A DNA stretch of 50,898 bases from Actinacidiphila cocklensis (GCF_907177275.1 NZ_CAJSLV010000080.1:1-50898), one strand, 5' to 3'; positions 16,860 through 24,778 are shown, counted from the stretch's first letter. A program made the numbers and translations. Notes: a model not told the origin generated them from the sequence alone.

Positions 16860-17621
16860 GTGCAGCCCGCTCGCCCCACCCTTCGCACGCTCCGTGAGGA
16901 CCTGAAGCTTCCGCTGCCCTCCGCGCGGAAGCCACTCGACGAGTTGGACCATCCCCTCCTCGCGAAGGCGCGGGAACTCTTCGGCGACGACGAGACCAGC
17001 CACGAGCGGATCCGCGCCATCGACGACGAGGTCCTCTTCAAGATCAAAATCCAGAGGTGGCGCGGAGCAGCCTGGATCGACAAGGATCTGGACCTGCCCT
17101 GGCTCGTGGCCGCGGGTCAGCGCGAGGACGGGTCCTTAGATGACTTCTACGCCGCGCTGGAGACCAGCGCCCGGGCCGCACGAGCCCGCCACAACGCCGA
17201 CCATCGCCGCTCCTTGGCCGGCAAGACCTACGTGGGCCATCTCCTGCCCGACCAGGACGATCGTGATCGCTACCAACTCGAAGCCGACACGCGCCTCGTA
17301 CGCCGGCTCGCTTCGGCGATCCGTGATCTGACCCGCGGTTCACTGCACGACGGACACGAGCACGCCGTGGACTTCGCCACGTTCCGTCTCGGCGTCCTCG
17401 TGCGCGCCGAGGACGGCCATGAGACCTACGTTGCAGTACGCATCACCGGCTCCGTCCCCGACGACCTGACCGCCGTGGTCCTTCGCCATGTCCCAGGATG
17501 CGAGCCCACCGACTGGTACCCCGAATACGCCCTCCCCAGCCGCTCTCTCCTCCCCGCCGAACAGGCCTGGTCAACTCTGATGGACCCCAAGGCAGCTGCC
17601 GAACTCCTGAATGAGGAATGA
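16860..17621 (+). CDS. Unknown protein paired with the RHH gene, candidate toxin or effector
   Basis: 253 aa from a GTG. The N-terminal part has DDEVLFKIKIQRWRGAAWID and LPWLVAAGQREDGSLDDFY, a short beta-rich unit that by eye recalls RelE/ParE-like folds with an added WRGA motif. A charged helical middle (LEADTRLVRRLASAIRDLTR) and a beta-rich C-terminal domain (TYVAVRITGSVPDD, TAVVLRHVPGCEPTDWYPEY) follow. I cannot name a family. Small RHH gene first, larger gene second and tight coupling is typical of type II toxin-antitoxin loci, but at 253 aa it is larger than most RHH-paired toxins. It could instead be a stability or regulatory protein of the element. Confidence 0.65.
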   Translation: MQPARPTLRTLREDLKLPLPSARKPLDELDHPLLAKARELFGDDETSHERIRAIDDEVLFKIKIQRWRGAAWIDKDLDLPWLVAAGQREDGSLDDFYAALETSARAARARHNADHRRSLAGKTYVGHLLPDQDDRDRYQLEADTRLVRRLASAIRDLTRGSLHDGHEHAVDFATFRLGVLVRAEDGHETYVAVRITGSVPDDLTAVVLRHVPGCEPTDWYPEYALPSRSLLPAEQAWSTLMDPKAAAELLNEE

Positions 17622-17774
17622 CCTGATGGGCCGCCTCCGCGCGAACCCGCGGCCGGGGCGCCCCGACCGCTAGGCGCTCCGCCCGGCCCGGCTCGGCGAG
17701 ACGCTGAACGGCGTGAGGCCCACGGCGCCCTGCGGCCGGGCCACCGCATCAGGGGGCGACCAAGCCTCACCCAT

Positions 17775-17784
17775 CGCTCACGCA
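17775..17784 (+). promoter_or_regulatory. Arm-type site, right end of mini element
   Basis: CGCTCACGCA ends 87 bp before the att copy at 17872. In the large element the corresponding motif ends 89 bp before its att core at 44771. Confidence 0.6.
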
Positions 17785-17785
17785 T

Positions 17786-17905
17786 GAGCCGGGCACGGCT
17801 GTGCCCCGGCCACTCGGAAGCGACCGGGCACCATACCCGCAGGTCAGCGGCCTCGCGCGAGGCCCAACCCGGTAGGCAATGTGGGACTGGAACCCACAGC
17901 CAAGC
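17786..17905 (+). repeat. tRNA-Lys 3'-end repeat, copy 2 (degenerate)
   Basis: 17786..17871 is nearly identical to the flank of copy 1 (GGGCACGGCTG, CACTCGGAAGCGACCGGGCA, ATACCCGCAGGTCAGCGGC). The tRNA-derived core from 17872 keeps GTAGGC, TGTGGGACT and GAACCCACA but has several substitutions and loses similarity after about 17903. With copy 1 it brackets a 1.57-kb segment holding only the two-gene RHH operon. The region 17906..18098 holds no gene I can support. Confidence 0.75.
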
Positions 17906-18098
17906 AGTGCGCGAAGGTCATCGAGCTGGCGCAGGAAGCGGATTGAACCGAGGTTGGGGTCCGCTGCAAGCACCTCGTGCGGCCTGGGCGGCCTGGGGAC
18001 TGCGGTGGCCGCCGCGCTGGACGGAACCGCGGCGTGGCGGCAGGCCCGACGGTCGATCTTCACGACCATCACCCGGTGGCGGTTCATCGTGTCCGGGG

Positions 18099-18317
18099 TC
18101 AAGGGCTGGGTGCCGATCCTACTGGGCGGGGTCGGCGGGCCGCCCATTCCTTCCGAGTCCGGCCCCAGAGTCGGCCTGCCCAGCCGGTGAGGACCGCGGC
18201 GAACGCGATACCGCCGGTGATGTCCCACAGTCCGTGCCGGTCGAACGCAGCGATGAACGTGACGATGCTGAGGGTGGACATGATGAGGGCGCCTGTCGCA
18301 CAGGCTGCGGTTCTCAT
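18099..18317 (-). CDS. Small membrane protein
   Basis: 72 aa. Two hydrophobic stretches (TGALIMSTLSIVTFIAAF and GGIAFAAVLTGWAGRLWG) with a basic C-terminal tail (RTRKEWAARRPRP) suggest a two-TM protein with an N-in, C-in layout. No family recognised. Ribosome-binding signals are weak for both the ATG at 18317 and a GTG at 18326. It lies between the degenerate att copy and the regulator remnant, in the same direction as the latter. Confidence 0.5.
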   Translation of the reverse strand: MRTAACATGALIMSTLSIVTFIAAFDRHGLWDITGGIAFAAVLTGWAGRLWGRTRKEWAARRPRPVGSAPSP

Positions 18318-18368
18318 ATGGCGCACCGTACCGAACCCCCCCTCGCGGCGTCCCGCCGACGCCCGGTC

Positions 18369-18785
18369 TCAGCGCAGGGCGTCGATGGCGCGGACGATCA
18401 GGGCGCGCGCCTCTGCCCCGTACACCGCCTGCTGATGGAAGGCCGCGAAGGCTCGGACGTACTGAGCGACCTCGTCCGGAGTCGTGATCTTCATCGAGAC
18501 GGACAGCGGTTCGCAGTGGACCCGCTCGTCATCGAACACGGTGGAGGTTTCAATCGGCCACGTCGTGCGCGCAGCAGCGAAGGGGACGACACCGAGCGAT
18601 ACGGCGGGCAGGTCCATGACCGAGAGCAGTAGCCCGAGTTGCCCAGCCATCACCCCTGCGTCGCCAAGCTGGTGCCGGAGGACGTTCTCCTCCATGAGTA
18701 TCGCGAACTGGCTTCGTTCACGCTCAGCGGCAGCGTTGGTCGACGAGTTTGAGCAGCAGTCAGCGATTACTGGATCGATGAACGT
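18369..18785 (-). pseudogene. C-terminal remnant of a DUF5753 (Scr1-type) XRE regulator
   Basis: The frame reads AAAERERSQFAILMEENVLR, then LGLLLSVMDLPAVSLGVVPF, and ends YGAEARALIVRAIDALR. This is the DUF5753 domain that follows an N-terminal XRE HTH in hundreds of Streptomyces regulators. Full proteins are about 280 aa; here only about 130 residues remain, and the frame closes upstream with a TGA near 18790, next to the stop of the following gene. The HTH half is absent. This is a truncated copy, probably cut when neighbouring DNA was inserted or deleted. DUF5753 regulators normally pair with a DUF397 gene, and none is present. Confidence 0.8.
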
Positions 18786-19286
18786 TCACCAGTTTTGACG
18801 GCGCTTCACGTTGCAGTCGTGTCCGTCGCCAGGCAGGCCCATGACGTTCAACACGGGCTCCTCGCCCTTGGGGATCTCGAAGGTGAAGTTCGCTTTTGTC
18901 GGGATCGCCACGAGCGAGCGCTGGTCGCCGAAGGTCGGTGGCGGATGGGGCTCCCAGGGGCAGCTGGCCTTGTCCAGGGCGGAGACGACGTCTGCGTGCT
19001 TGAGCCCTGCGGGGAAGGTGCCCGTCCCCCCGACAAGCGACGGGGGGAGTTCGACGACGTCGCGCCAGGTCTGGACGCAGATGAGAGACACCTTGCGGCA
19101 GCGGCAGACACTCAGTTCGAGGTCTCCGTAGGCGAAGAGCCTTGGCCACGTTCTGTTCCGGCTCATCGTTCCGATATCCCACGGCTCGCCGAGAGCTGCC
19201 GTCACATCGTTCCAGTCGGCTCCGCTGGACACCGGGCCGAGTCGGCCTGTCTTCGCCATATCGGCCAGGACATCGAGGATCTCCAC
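18786..19286 (-). CDS. Hypothetical protein, immunity-like
   Basis: 166 aa from a GTG at 19286 (beginning MEILDVLADMAKTGRL); an ATG at 19256 is an alternative. Blocks include VSSGADWNDVTAALGEPWDI, LFAYGDLELSVCRCRKVSLI and a lysine-containing C-terminus. The pattern of an N-terminal helix, a GADW-x(4)-LGxPWD turn and a following beta-rich body is shared by many solitary Streptomyces proteins that I associate with immunity or effector-neighbour genes, without a proven function. Its stop abuts the DUF5753 remnant, and an IstB remnant lies upstream, so the gene sits between two scars. No Shine-Dalgarno sequence is convincing. Confidence 0.6.
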   Translation of the reverse strand: MEILDVLADMAKTGRLGPVSSGADWNDVTAALGEPWDIGTMSRNRTWPRLFAYGDLELSVCRCRKVSLICVQTWRDVVELPPSLVGGTGTFPAGLKHADVVSALDKASCPWEPHPPPTFGDQRSLVAIPTKANFTFEIPKGEEPVLNVMGLPGDGHDCNVKRRQNW

Positions 19287-19333
19287 GAGACGGAGCCTGA
19301 CAGGTGTCCTGACCAGCGGTCCAGGTTTCAGGA

Positions 19334-19456
19334 TCAGCCCGCTGCGGGCTCTTCGGCTCGCGCCCGGGTGGAGGCGAGGCGGTAGGAGTCGGTGCCGGTC
19401 TCGATGATCGTGCCGTTGAAGGTGAGCCGGTCGACGATGGCCGCGCAGAGCCGGGG
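19334..19456 (-). pseudogene. istB: IS21-type IstB helper ATPase, C-terminal scrap
   Basis: About 40 codons reading DPRLCAAIVDRLTFNGTIIE, TGTDSYRLASTRARAEE, then stop. This matches the C-terminus of IstB-like ATPases (AIVDRLxxxGxIIETGTDSYRLAxTRA). The Walker motifs and all upstream parts are missing. It marks a former IS21-family insertion. The stretch 19457..19743 between it and the response regulator holds no gene I can support. Confidence 0.7.
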
Positions 19457-19743
19457 GTCGGAGCCCGCAGGCGGCCTCGGCCGCTCCCGGCCAGTCCTCC
19501 CCGGCTCCGGCCGACTCCCCCACTCCCGCACCGCCGAACCCGGGACGAAGGCGCTGACGCGACGACCGGCGAGGACACCAGTGATGACCAGCCCCACCCA
19601 TGCCTTGGCCCTGCGCACGACGGCCTCCGCCTTCGACTCCCAGCGCGGCAAGGCCTGGTGGAGAGCGCCTGCCCGAAGGTGCCGCATTCCCCACCAAATG
19701 GCGATCAGCAGTTGTCGACTGGGCATGCGGGCAGGATCGCCTA

Positions 19744-20394
19744 CTATGCGGTCGCAACGCCCAGGAAGCGCAGCACCGCCAGGACGCGGCGGTGGTCGGC
19801 GTCGGCCTTGGGCAGGTCGAGCTTGGTGAAGATGCTGTTGATGTGCTTGGCGACAGCGCTCTCGCTCACGACCAGCTCGGCGGCGATGCCGGAGTTGGAC
19901 CGGCCGCCCGCCATCAGCTCCAGCACCTCCCGCTCGCGCGGCGTCAGCCGGTCGAGCGGATCGCTGTGCCGGCGCACCAGCAGCTGTGCGACGACCTGCG
20001 GGTCGAGCGCGGTTCCGCCGGCCGCCACCCGGCGTACCGCCTCGGCGAACTCCTCGACGTCGGCGACGCGTTGCTTGAGCAGATAGCCGACGCCCGAGGT
20101 GTTGGCGGCGAGCAGATCGGCGGCGTACCGCTCCTCCACGTACTGCGACAGCAGGAGCACGGCGGTACGCGGGTACTGGCGGCGGATCACCAGCGCGGCG
20201 CGCACCCCCTCGTCGGTGAAGCCGGGCGGCATGCGCACGTCGACCACGGCGATGTCGGGACGGTGCTCCTCGACGGCCGCCAGCAGCCCTTCTGCGTCGG
20301 CGACTTGGGCGCACATCTCGAAGCCGGCCGCCTCCAGCACCTTGACCACGCCGATGCGCAGCAAGAGGGAATCCTCGGCGATCACGGCGCGCAC
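19744..20394 (-). CDS. NarL/FixJ-type response regulator
   Basis: 216 aa. The receiver domain (1..120) has the acidic pair E7-D8, the phospho-acceptor D52 in IAVVDVRMPP and a conserved Lys in YLLKQR. A LuxR-type HTH follows at about 150..205: LTPREREVLELMAGGRSNSG, IAAELVVSESAVAKHINSIF. Phosphorylation by the histidine kinase encoded just upstream should promote dimerisation and DNA binding. The ATG at 20394 lies inside the last codons of the kinase gene (13-bp overlap), so the two are translationally coupled. Target genes are unknown; the nearest divergent gene, at 21819, is a plausible candidate. Confidence 0.93.
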   Translation of the reverse strand: MRAVIAEDSLLLRIGVVKVLEAAGFEMCAQVADAEGLLAAVEEHRPDIAVVDVRMPPGFTDEGVRAALVIRRQYPRTAVLLLSQYVEERYAADLLAANTSGVGYLLKQRVADVEEFAEAVRRVAAGGTALDPQVVAQLLVRRHSDPLDRLTPREREVLELMAGGRSNSGIAAELVVSESAVAKHINSIFTKLDLPKADADHRRVLAVLRFLGVATA

Positions 20395-21683
20395 GGCAGC
20401 TCCACGGTGATGACGGTCGGGCCCCCGGCGGGGCTGCGGCAGGAGAACGCGCCGTCGACGGCCGCCACGCGCTTGGCGAGCCCGGCGAGCCCGGTGCCGC
20501 CGCCGGCCGCTGCGAGATCCGCGCCGCCCGCGCCGTCGTCCGCGACGACCACCAGCAGTGTCTCCCCGATCCGCTCCACGGTCACGTCCGCCCGGGTCGC
20601 CTGGGCGTGTTTGACCACGTTCGTCAGGGCCTCGGAGACCACGAAGTACGCGACGGCCTCGACCGTGGGTGAGGGGCGCTGCGGCAGGTCCACCGCCACG
20701 CGCACCGGGATCGGGAGGCGGGCGGCGACCCCGGACAGCGCGGCGTCGAGGCCGCGGTCCTCAAGGACGGCCGGATGCAGGCCGCGCACCAGGTTGTTCA
20801 GCTCGGCGATCGCCTCCTTCGCCTCGCGGTGCGCCTCGTCGATCACTTTGCGGGCGTCCTCCGGCAGGTCGCCGAGGGTGGCCCTGGCCAGGCCCAGGTT
20901 GACGGCGAGCGAGACGAGGCGCTGCTGTGCGCCGTCGTGCAGGTCGCGCTCGATCCGCCGCCGCTCGGCGTCGGCGGCGTCGAGCACGCCGGCCCGGCTC
21001 TCGGCGAGGTCGGCGACCCGCCGGGCGAGCTTCTCCGTGCGGCTGGGGCCGAGCAGGACCTCGGCCGCCCGGGTGTCCAGCCGCACCAGAGCGCCGGTCA
21101 GCCGGAGCCCGAGGAACAGCAGGGCGAGGCCGCCGGCGGTGATGTACGCGGCCTGCGTGGTGTACCCGAGGTCAGTGACCCGCCACTGCGGGGGCAGCGC
21201 CCAGATCCACACGTAGATGGAGGCGGCCACGAGAGCGGCGGCCCAGACGGCGAGGACGGCGAGGTCCAGGACGGCGAGCAGCGGACCCGCCACGGCGTGG
21301 TAGCAGACCTGCCGCCACAAGGCCCGGCCGGTCAGCCGGCGTACCGCCGACTTCCAGTTGCGTCCCCGCCCGGGTGCGGCGGGGCGCGGGAGGTCCTTGC
21401 CGACGAGTGCCCGGTAGCGCCGCCGCTGCCCGCCGGTCAGCAGGGGTGTCACCACGAGCGTGAGCAGCACGGGCAGCGCAGTCACGAGGGGTGTCACCAC
21501 GAGCATGAGCAGCACGGGCAGCGCAGCCAGGGCCGGCGCCCCCGCCATCGCGCCGGCCAGCCAGAGCCACAGTGGCACCACGGCGAGGTGGAGCGGCAGG
21601 CCGGCGGCGACGAGCACGGTCCGGTGTCCCGCCCTGCGGAACGGCCGGCCCAGCACCAGCTGCAGCCACGTCGTGAGTTGCAT
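20382..21683 (-). CDS. Sensor histidine kinase (HisKA_3 type)
   Basis: 433 aa. Four to five hydrophobic segments occupy about residues 25..185. The dimerisation domain follows with ERDLHDGAQQRLVSLAVNLG, phospho-acceptor H249, then a HATPase domain with EALTNVVKHAQATRADV (N box), VADDGAGGAD (G1) and GTGLAGLAKR (G2). It pairs with the overlapping response regulator. No extracellular domain is evident, so it may sense membrane state or a small ligand. A 45-bp tandem duplication at 21442..21525 repeats PVLLTLVVTP in the second membrane segment. Expression is divergent from the gene at 21819. Confidence 0.92.
   Translation of the reverse strand: MQLTTWLQLVLGRPFRRAGHRTVLVAAGLPLHLAVVPLWLWLAGAMAGAPALAALPVLLMLVVTPLVTALPVLLTLVVTPLLTGGQRRRYRALVGKDLPRPAAPGRGRNWKSAVRRLTGRALWRQVCYHAVAGPLLAVLDLAVLAVWAAALVAASIYVWIWALPPQWRVTDLGYTTQAAYITAGGLALLFLGLRLTGALVRLDTRAAEVLLGPSRTEKLARRVADLAESRAGVLDAADAERRRIERDLHDGAQQRLVSLAVNLGLARATLGDLPEDARKVIDEAHREAKEAIAELNNLVRGLHPAVLEDRGLDAALSGVAARLPIPVRVAVDLPQRPSPTVEAVAYFVVSEALTNVVKHAQATRADVTVERIGETLLVVVADDGAGGADLAAAGGGTGLAGLAKRVAAVDGAFSCRSPAGGPTVITVELPCAP
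21442..21525. repeat. 45-bp period tandem duplication inside the kinase gene
   Basis: 21442..21480 and 21487..21525 are 39-bp blocks that differ at one base and are offset by 45 bp. The duplication is in frame and adds 15 residues (LPVLL, then LVVTPL twice) to the membrane region. Confidence 0.9.
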
Positions 21684-21818
21684 GCGTCAAACGGTAAAGC
21701 CGCAGGCCATCCCCATGCCATGACGCTGCCGCCCGGTTCGGGGGTGCACTTTTCTCCACCCCGGGTCGGAACCCTGCGTGACTGACGGCGCCCCGGTGCA
21801 CGCCGGAGGCTGGAGTAC

Positions 21819-22334
21819 GTGAAGGGGACAGCCGACGACGAGCGGGGGAAGAGGATGCGTCAACTGGCGTTGTGCGATGAGGAAGTGGCCGGTGCCGAGG
21901 GCTTCCACTGCGCCGAGGTCATCCCGCTCCACGAAGCGGCGGAGGAGCCGCGCCCGGCGCGGGGCATGCGGCGGGCCGGGTGGCTGCTGGTCGCCTGCGG
22001 GCTCGCCCTGCTGCCGTGGCTGTACGTGCTGGCCACCGGCCTGCCGGCCACCGCGACCGCGGCGCACTGGCCGGTCGCCTGGGTCGGGCTCGACGCGCTG
22101 GAGGCGCTCGGCCTGATCGCCACCGGCCTCCTCGCCGCCCGCGGCGACCGGCGGCACGCCCTGGCAGCCGCCGCGACCGCGACGCTGCTTGTGGTGGACG
22201 CCTGGTTCGACACCACGACCGCGGCCCCGGGCGGCGACTTCGCCACCGCGGTCGCCATGGCGCTCGGCGCCGAACTGCCGCTCGCCGCGCTGTGCGGCCG
22301 GCTGGCGCTGCGGACGCTGAGCCGGCCCGCGTGA
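21819..22334 (+). CDS. Four-TM membrane protein
   Basis: 171 aa from a GTG with GGAG nearby; an internal ATG at 21855 is an alternative. After a polar N-terminal 45 residues come four hydrophobic helices: WLLVACGLALLPWLYVLATG, VGLDALEALGLIATGLLAA, ALAAAATATLLVVDAWFDTT and a last one around AVAMALGAELPLAALCG. DAWFD between helices is a repeated pattern in a group of actinobacterial membrane proteins with no defined role. It is divergent from the two-component genes and runs ahead of the methyltransferase gene by 53 bp, so the latter two are probably one transcript, possibly controlled by the two-component system. Confidence 0.7.
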   Translation: MKGTADDERGKRMRQLALCDEEVAGAEGFHCAEVIPLHEAAEEPRPARGMRRAGWLLVACGLALLPWLYVLATGLPATATAAHWPVAWVGLDALEALGLIATGLLAARGDRRHALAAAATATLLVVDAWFDTTTAAPGGDFATAVAMALGAELPLAALCGRLALRTLSRPA

Positions 22335-22387
22335 CGCCGACCGCCCGACCGCATACCACGGACCGAATCGATCCACCGGAGAACACC

Positions 22388-23104
22388 ATGCACCGCATCA
22401 CCACCGCCCCCGTCGCCCCGATCCCGGCCCGGACCCGCTGGGCGGTCGCCGCCGGCGCGGGCGCCGCGTTGGCCGCCGCCTGGTGGCTGGGCGACACAGC
22501 GCCCTATCCGTACGCCCAACGCGGCCTCCTCGACGTGCCGTTGCCGTTCCTGAAAGCCGACCGGATGGACGCCGTACTGCAACCGCGGCCGGGGGAGCGG
22601 ATGCTGGAGATCGGCCCGGGGACCGGCCTGCAGTCGCTGCACGTCGCCCCGCAGCTCGGGCCGGAGGGACGGCTCGATGTGCTGGACATCCAGCAGGAGA
22701 TGCTCGACCACGTGATGTGCCGCGCCGAGCGGGACGGCCTGGCGACGATCAGGCCCACCCGCTCGGACGCACGTGAACTGCCCTACGCCGACGGGACATT
22801 CGACGCCGTATACGCCGTGACCGCGCTCGGCGAGATCCCCGAGCCGGATCGGGTACTGCGCGAGGCGGCACGGGTGCTGGCACCAGGCGGGCGACTGGTG
22901 ATCGGCGAGTTCTTCGACCGGCACTGGATCCCCTTCGGCCGGCTGCACCGGCTCGCCGGCGCCGCCGGCCTCCACCTGACCGAGCGCCGCGGCCCAAGCC
23001 CGGCATACCTCGCCCGCTTCCGACCCTGCGGAGCCGACGCGCCCGCTCGCCAGGGCGAGCACCTCGCCGACGGCGACCGGGAAAACGACGACGGGCAAGC
23101 GTGA
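22388..23104 (+). CDS. SAM-dependent methyltransferase, membrane-tethered N-terminus
   Basis: 238 aa, ATG with GGAG at a suitable distance. Residues 18..34 (WAVAAGAGAALAAAWWL) form a hydrophobic segment, probably an anchor. A class I methyltransferase domain follows: motif I MLEIGPGTG (72..80), an acidic end of beta-2 in LDVLDIQQEML, DARELPYADGTFDAVYAV (motif IV region) and VLREAARVLAPGGRLVIGEF. The substrate is unknown; the pattern is of the UbiE/Methyltransf_11 type acting on small molecules or lipids. Together with the membrane protein at 21819 it may modify a membrane component. Confidence 0.85.
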   Translation: MHRITTAPVAPIPARTRWAVAAGAGAALAAAWWLGDTAPYPYAQRGLLDVPLPFLKADRMDAVLQPRPGERMLEIGPGTGLQSLHVAPQLGPEGRLDVLDIQQEMLDHVMCRAERDGLATIRPTRSDARELPYADGTFDAVYAVTALGEIPEPDRVLREAARVLAPGGRLVIGEFFDRHWIPFGRLHRLAGAAGLHLTERRGPSPAYLARFRPCGADAPARQGEHLADGDRENDDGQA

Positions 23105-23685
23105 GCACCACACGCAGGGACCGCGATCACCGGGCTGAACAACCTGGTGCGCGGTAGGCCGCTCCAGGGGGCGAGGGGGCTCCGCCCCAGCCGCGGCCAG
23201 CCACGAAGACTGCGGCGCCCCCGCAAGGTGAGAGGGGAGTCCTGCGGCTTCTGCTGCGTAATTCCGGTCTCCGATCGTGCTGGGTCCTCTCCGGCAGCAA
23301 CCCCGGGCGGCGGCGATAGGGCGGGTGCGTCCAACAACCCCGCGGAGTTCTGCGGGCGGGCCTGTGGTGGTGCAGTGCCGACTGGCCCATTCCGCGCGGT
23401 TTTCGGCGGTGCCACCCAGCCACAGGTGAGCGGGGCTGGTGTAGCCGTGGGAATCACAGTGGTGGCAGAATCCGGTCTTCGGTGCTGGACCAACCGAGCC
23501 GGGGTATCACCCCGTGGGCCAGTCGAAACGCGAACAGGTGGGCGGGGACAGTTGCCCGGCGTGGTTGACGGCGGACTTCGTAAGCTCCCCGCAGGGAGAA
23601 CTACGAGGCCGCTGACACGTGATTTCCCGGGCGGACTGGCGGCGCGAAATACTGGTGGAGATCACCTGTTGCTGACGTGCGGTAT
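23105..23685. other. 580-bp non-coding region, possibly part of a group II intron or another structured RNA
   Basis: No frame has convincing coding character. From 23325 the plus strand reads GTGCGTCC, and then has many short complementary stretches and purine-rich single-strand motifs (GGTGTAGCCGTGGGAATCAC, GTCGAAACGCGAACAGGTGG, TTCGTAAGCTCC). Bacterial group II introns begin GTGYG and have a domain I with similar features, so a 5' intron fragment is possible. No reverse-transcriptase frame follows, and no domain V could be found by eye. Treat it as unexplained structure. Confidence 0.35.
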
Positions 23686-24381
23686 TCACCGCCAGGCAGG
23701 GTTGCGGCTCGGCAACCACGGACCGAATAGAGACTCGTACTCGCCTGCATCGCTCGTGAGGACGAAGTCGGGCGCCGTCGCTGATGCCGCAGTGTGCAGG
23801 CGGGCCAACAGAGATGGGATGGCGCCGAGTTCCAAGCCCAGCGCATGAGAGACCGTTACTCGATCCGCGTCTGTCTCGGGCTCGTTCGCAAGCTCGTCAT
23901 AACGAAGGTGATCGGCGGTGGTTCGCATGACCGTCAGATCGCCGGAACCCGAGAACTTTAGGCAGTCCCACCAGGACGGCAGCCCAACCGTGACCTCCAA
24001 CGCTGCGGCCAGGCTGCTGCCGATCAGGCCAGCCTGTCCTTCGGAGCTGGCATAGAGCACAGGGCGGTCCTTGCCGCCCTCGCCGCAGAGGAAGAACGTT
24101 CCGCCCGTGTAGTCACCTGCGATGCCCTCCAAGGCGATCCCGGACGAAAGGCGGATGGGCTCGCCAGGATCGCTGCGTGAGAGATCAAACTCGCAGACAC
24201 GCCAGAGCACCTCGGCGAGCCCGGAGTCCCGCCGGATCGAGTCGAGGATTGCCTCATCACGAGTCACCCGGCGGACGATAGCAGTGAAATCAACCCCGGC
24301 GATTTGCCTGCCCGCTGGGCTCTGGCAGGGATCGTTCCGGGCCTTCAGTTCCACGATAACTGCTTGCTTGGCTTCGTTCAC
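23686..24381 (-). CDS. Hypothetical protein, immunity-like
   Basis: 231 aa if begun at the GTG at 24381, which lacks a good ribosome-binding site; the true start may lie within the first 30 codons. Blocks: VDFTAIVRRVTRDEAILDSI, IALEGIAGDYTGGTFFLCGE, RPVLYASSEGQAGLIGSSL, VGLPSWWDCLKFS and an ending EYESLFGPWLPSR. The middle pattern (GIAGDxxGGxFFLC, LYxSSEGxAGxI, WWDCLKFS) recurs in solitary Streptomyces proteins that resemble the SUKH/SMI1-type immunity superfamily in size and layout; the assignment is tentative. It overlaps the end of the GIY-YIG gene by about 90 bp in another frame if this start is right. Confidence 0.65.
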   Translation of the reverse strand: MNEAKQAVIVELKARNDPCQSPAGRQIAGVDFTAIVRRVTRDEAILDSIRRDSGLAEVLWRVCEFDLSRSDPGEPIRLSSGIALEGIAGDYTGGTFFLCGEGGKDRPVLYASSEGQAGLIGSSLAAALEVTVGLPSWWDCLKFSGSGDLTVMRTTADHLRYDELANEPETDADRVTVSHALGLELGAIPSLLARLHTAASATAPDFVLTSDAGEYESLFGPWLPSRNPAWR

Positions 24382-24613
24382 GTTCAGCGGCAGCGCCGCC
24401 CGGCGGCGGCCTCCACCCCCTGAGCCCAAGGAACCACCCGATGAAACTCCGCCTGGCCCACCAAGGCTTCTCCCGGTGGCCCTTGCATCGTTCCTCCGGA
24501 TCGAAGGATGACCCGACGTAGAGCAGTACGCCTGCCTCGTCGTAGAGGCGAGACACCGCTGCCGGGCGGTCGACCGCCGGCGCCGCCTTCTCCCTTGCCT
24601 TCCCGGTGGACAC
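24290..24613 (-). CDS. GIY-YIG-type nuclease, short or damaged C-terminus
   Basis: 107 aa from a GTG with AAGGAGG eight bases upstream. The nuclease core is clear at the N-terminus: VSRLYDEAGVLLYVGSSFDP (the GIY-YIG pair in the form RLY and LYVG), then ERCKGHREKPWWA. A normal member would continue with a Glu-bearing helix (AAAERxAI); AAAERERSQ is present but the remainder (SYRGTEGPERSLPEPSG) does not look like a folded end. The gene also overlaps the next gene start. It may be frame-shifted after about residue 85. Stand-alone GIY-YIG proteins of this type are common in Streptomyces and of unknown target. Confidence 0.6.
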   Translation of the reverse strand: MSTGKAREKAAPAVDRPAAVSRLYDEAGVLLYVGSSFDPEERCKGHREKPWWARRSFIGWFLGLRGWRPPPGGAAAERERSQASSYRGTEGPERSLPEPSGQANRRG

Positions 24614-24741
24614 GTTCCGCTGCCTCCTTCTCCGAGTCGCGGCACGAACGAAAGGACGTGCCGCTGTGACCCGCAGCTTCGACAACGTGGTGGACAGGCT
24701 CGATGCGGAGTGGCCGCTGCTGCGCGGCCCGGACAGGAAGA

Positions 24742-24778
24742 CCGTGGACCCCGGCCGCAATGCGGCCGGGGTCCACGG
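24742..24778. terminator. Long perfect hairpin
   Basis: A 17-bp perfect stem (24742..24758 with 24762..24778) closes a 3-nt loop AAT. It lies 64 bp beyond the stop of the secreted protein gene (24844) on the minus strand and upstream of the GIY-YIG start at 24613. It should terminate the secreted-protein transcript before it runs into the nuclease gene. Confidence 0.8.

Noticed and set aside
19457..19743. Possible transposase remnant between IstB scrap and response regulator
   Set aside because: The frame has a few plausible stretches but no motif I can assign, so it was left as unassigned.
23105..23685. Cobalamin riboswitch
   Set aside because: The conserved B12-box core could not be found and the next downstream gene runs on the opposite strand.
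18711..24396. A 27-bp near-match (TGGCTTCGTTCACG and following) at 18711 and 24371
   Set aside because: Both lie in segments that encode AAAERERSQ in one frame; a shared coding motif or chance explains it, and the flanks do not match.
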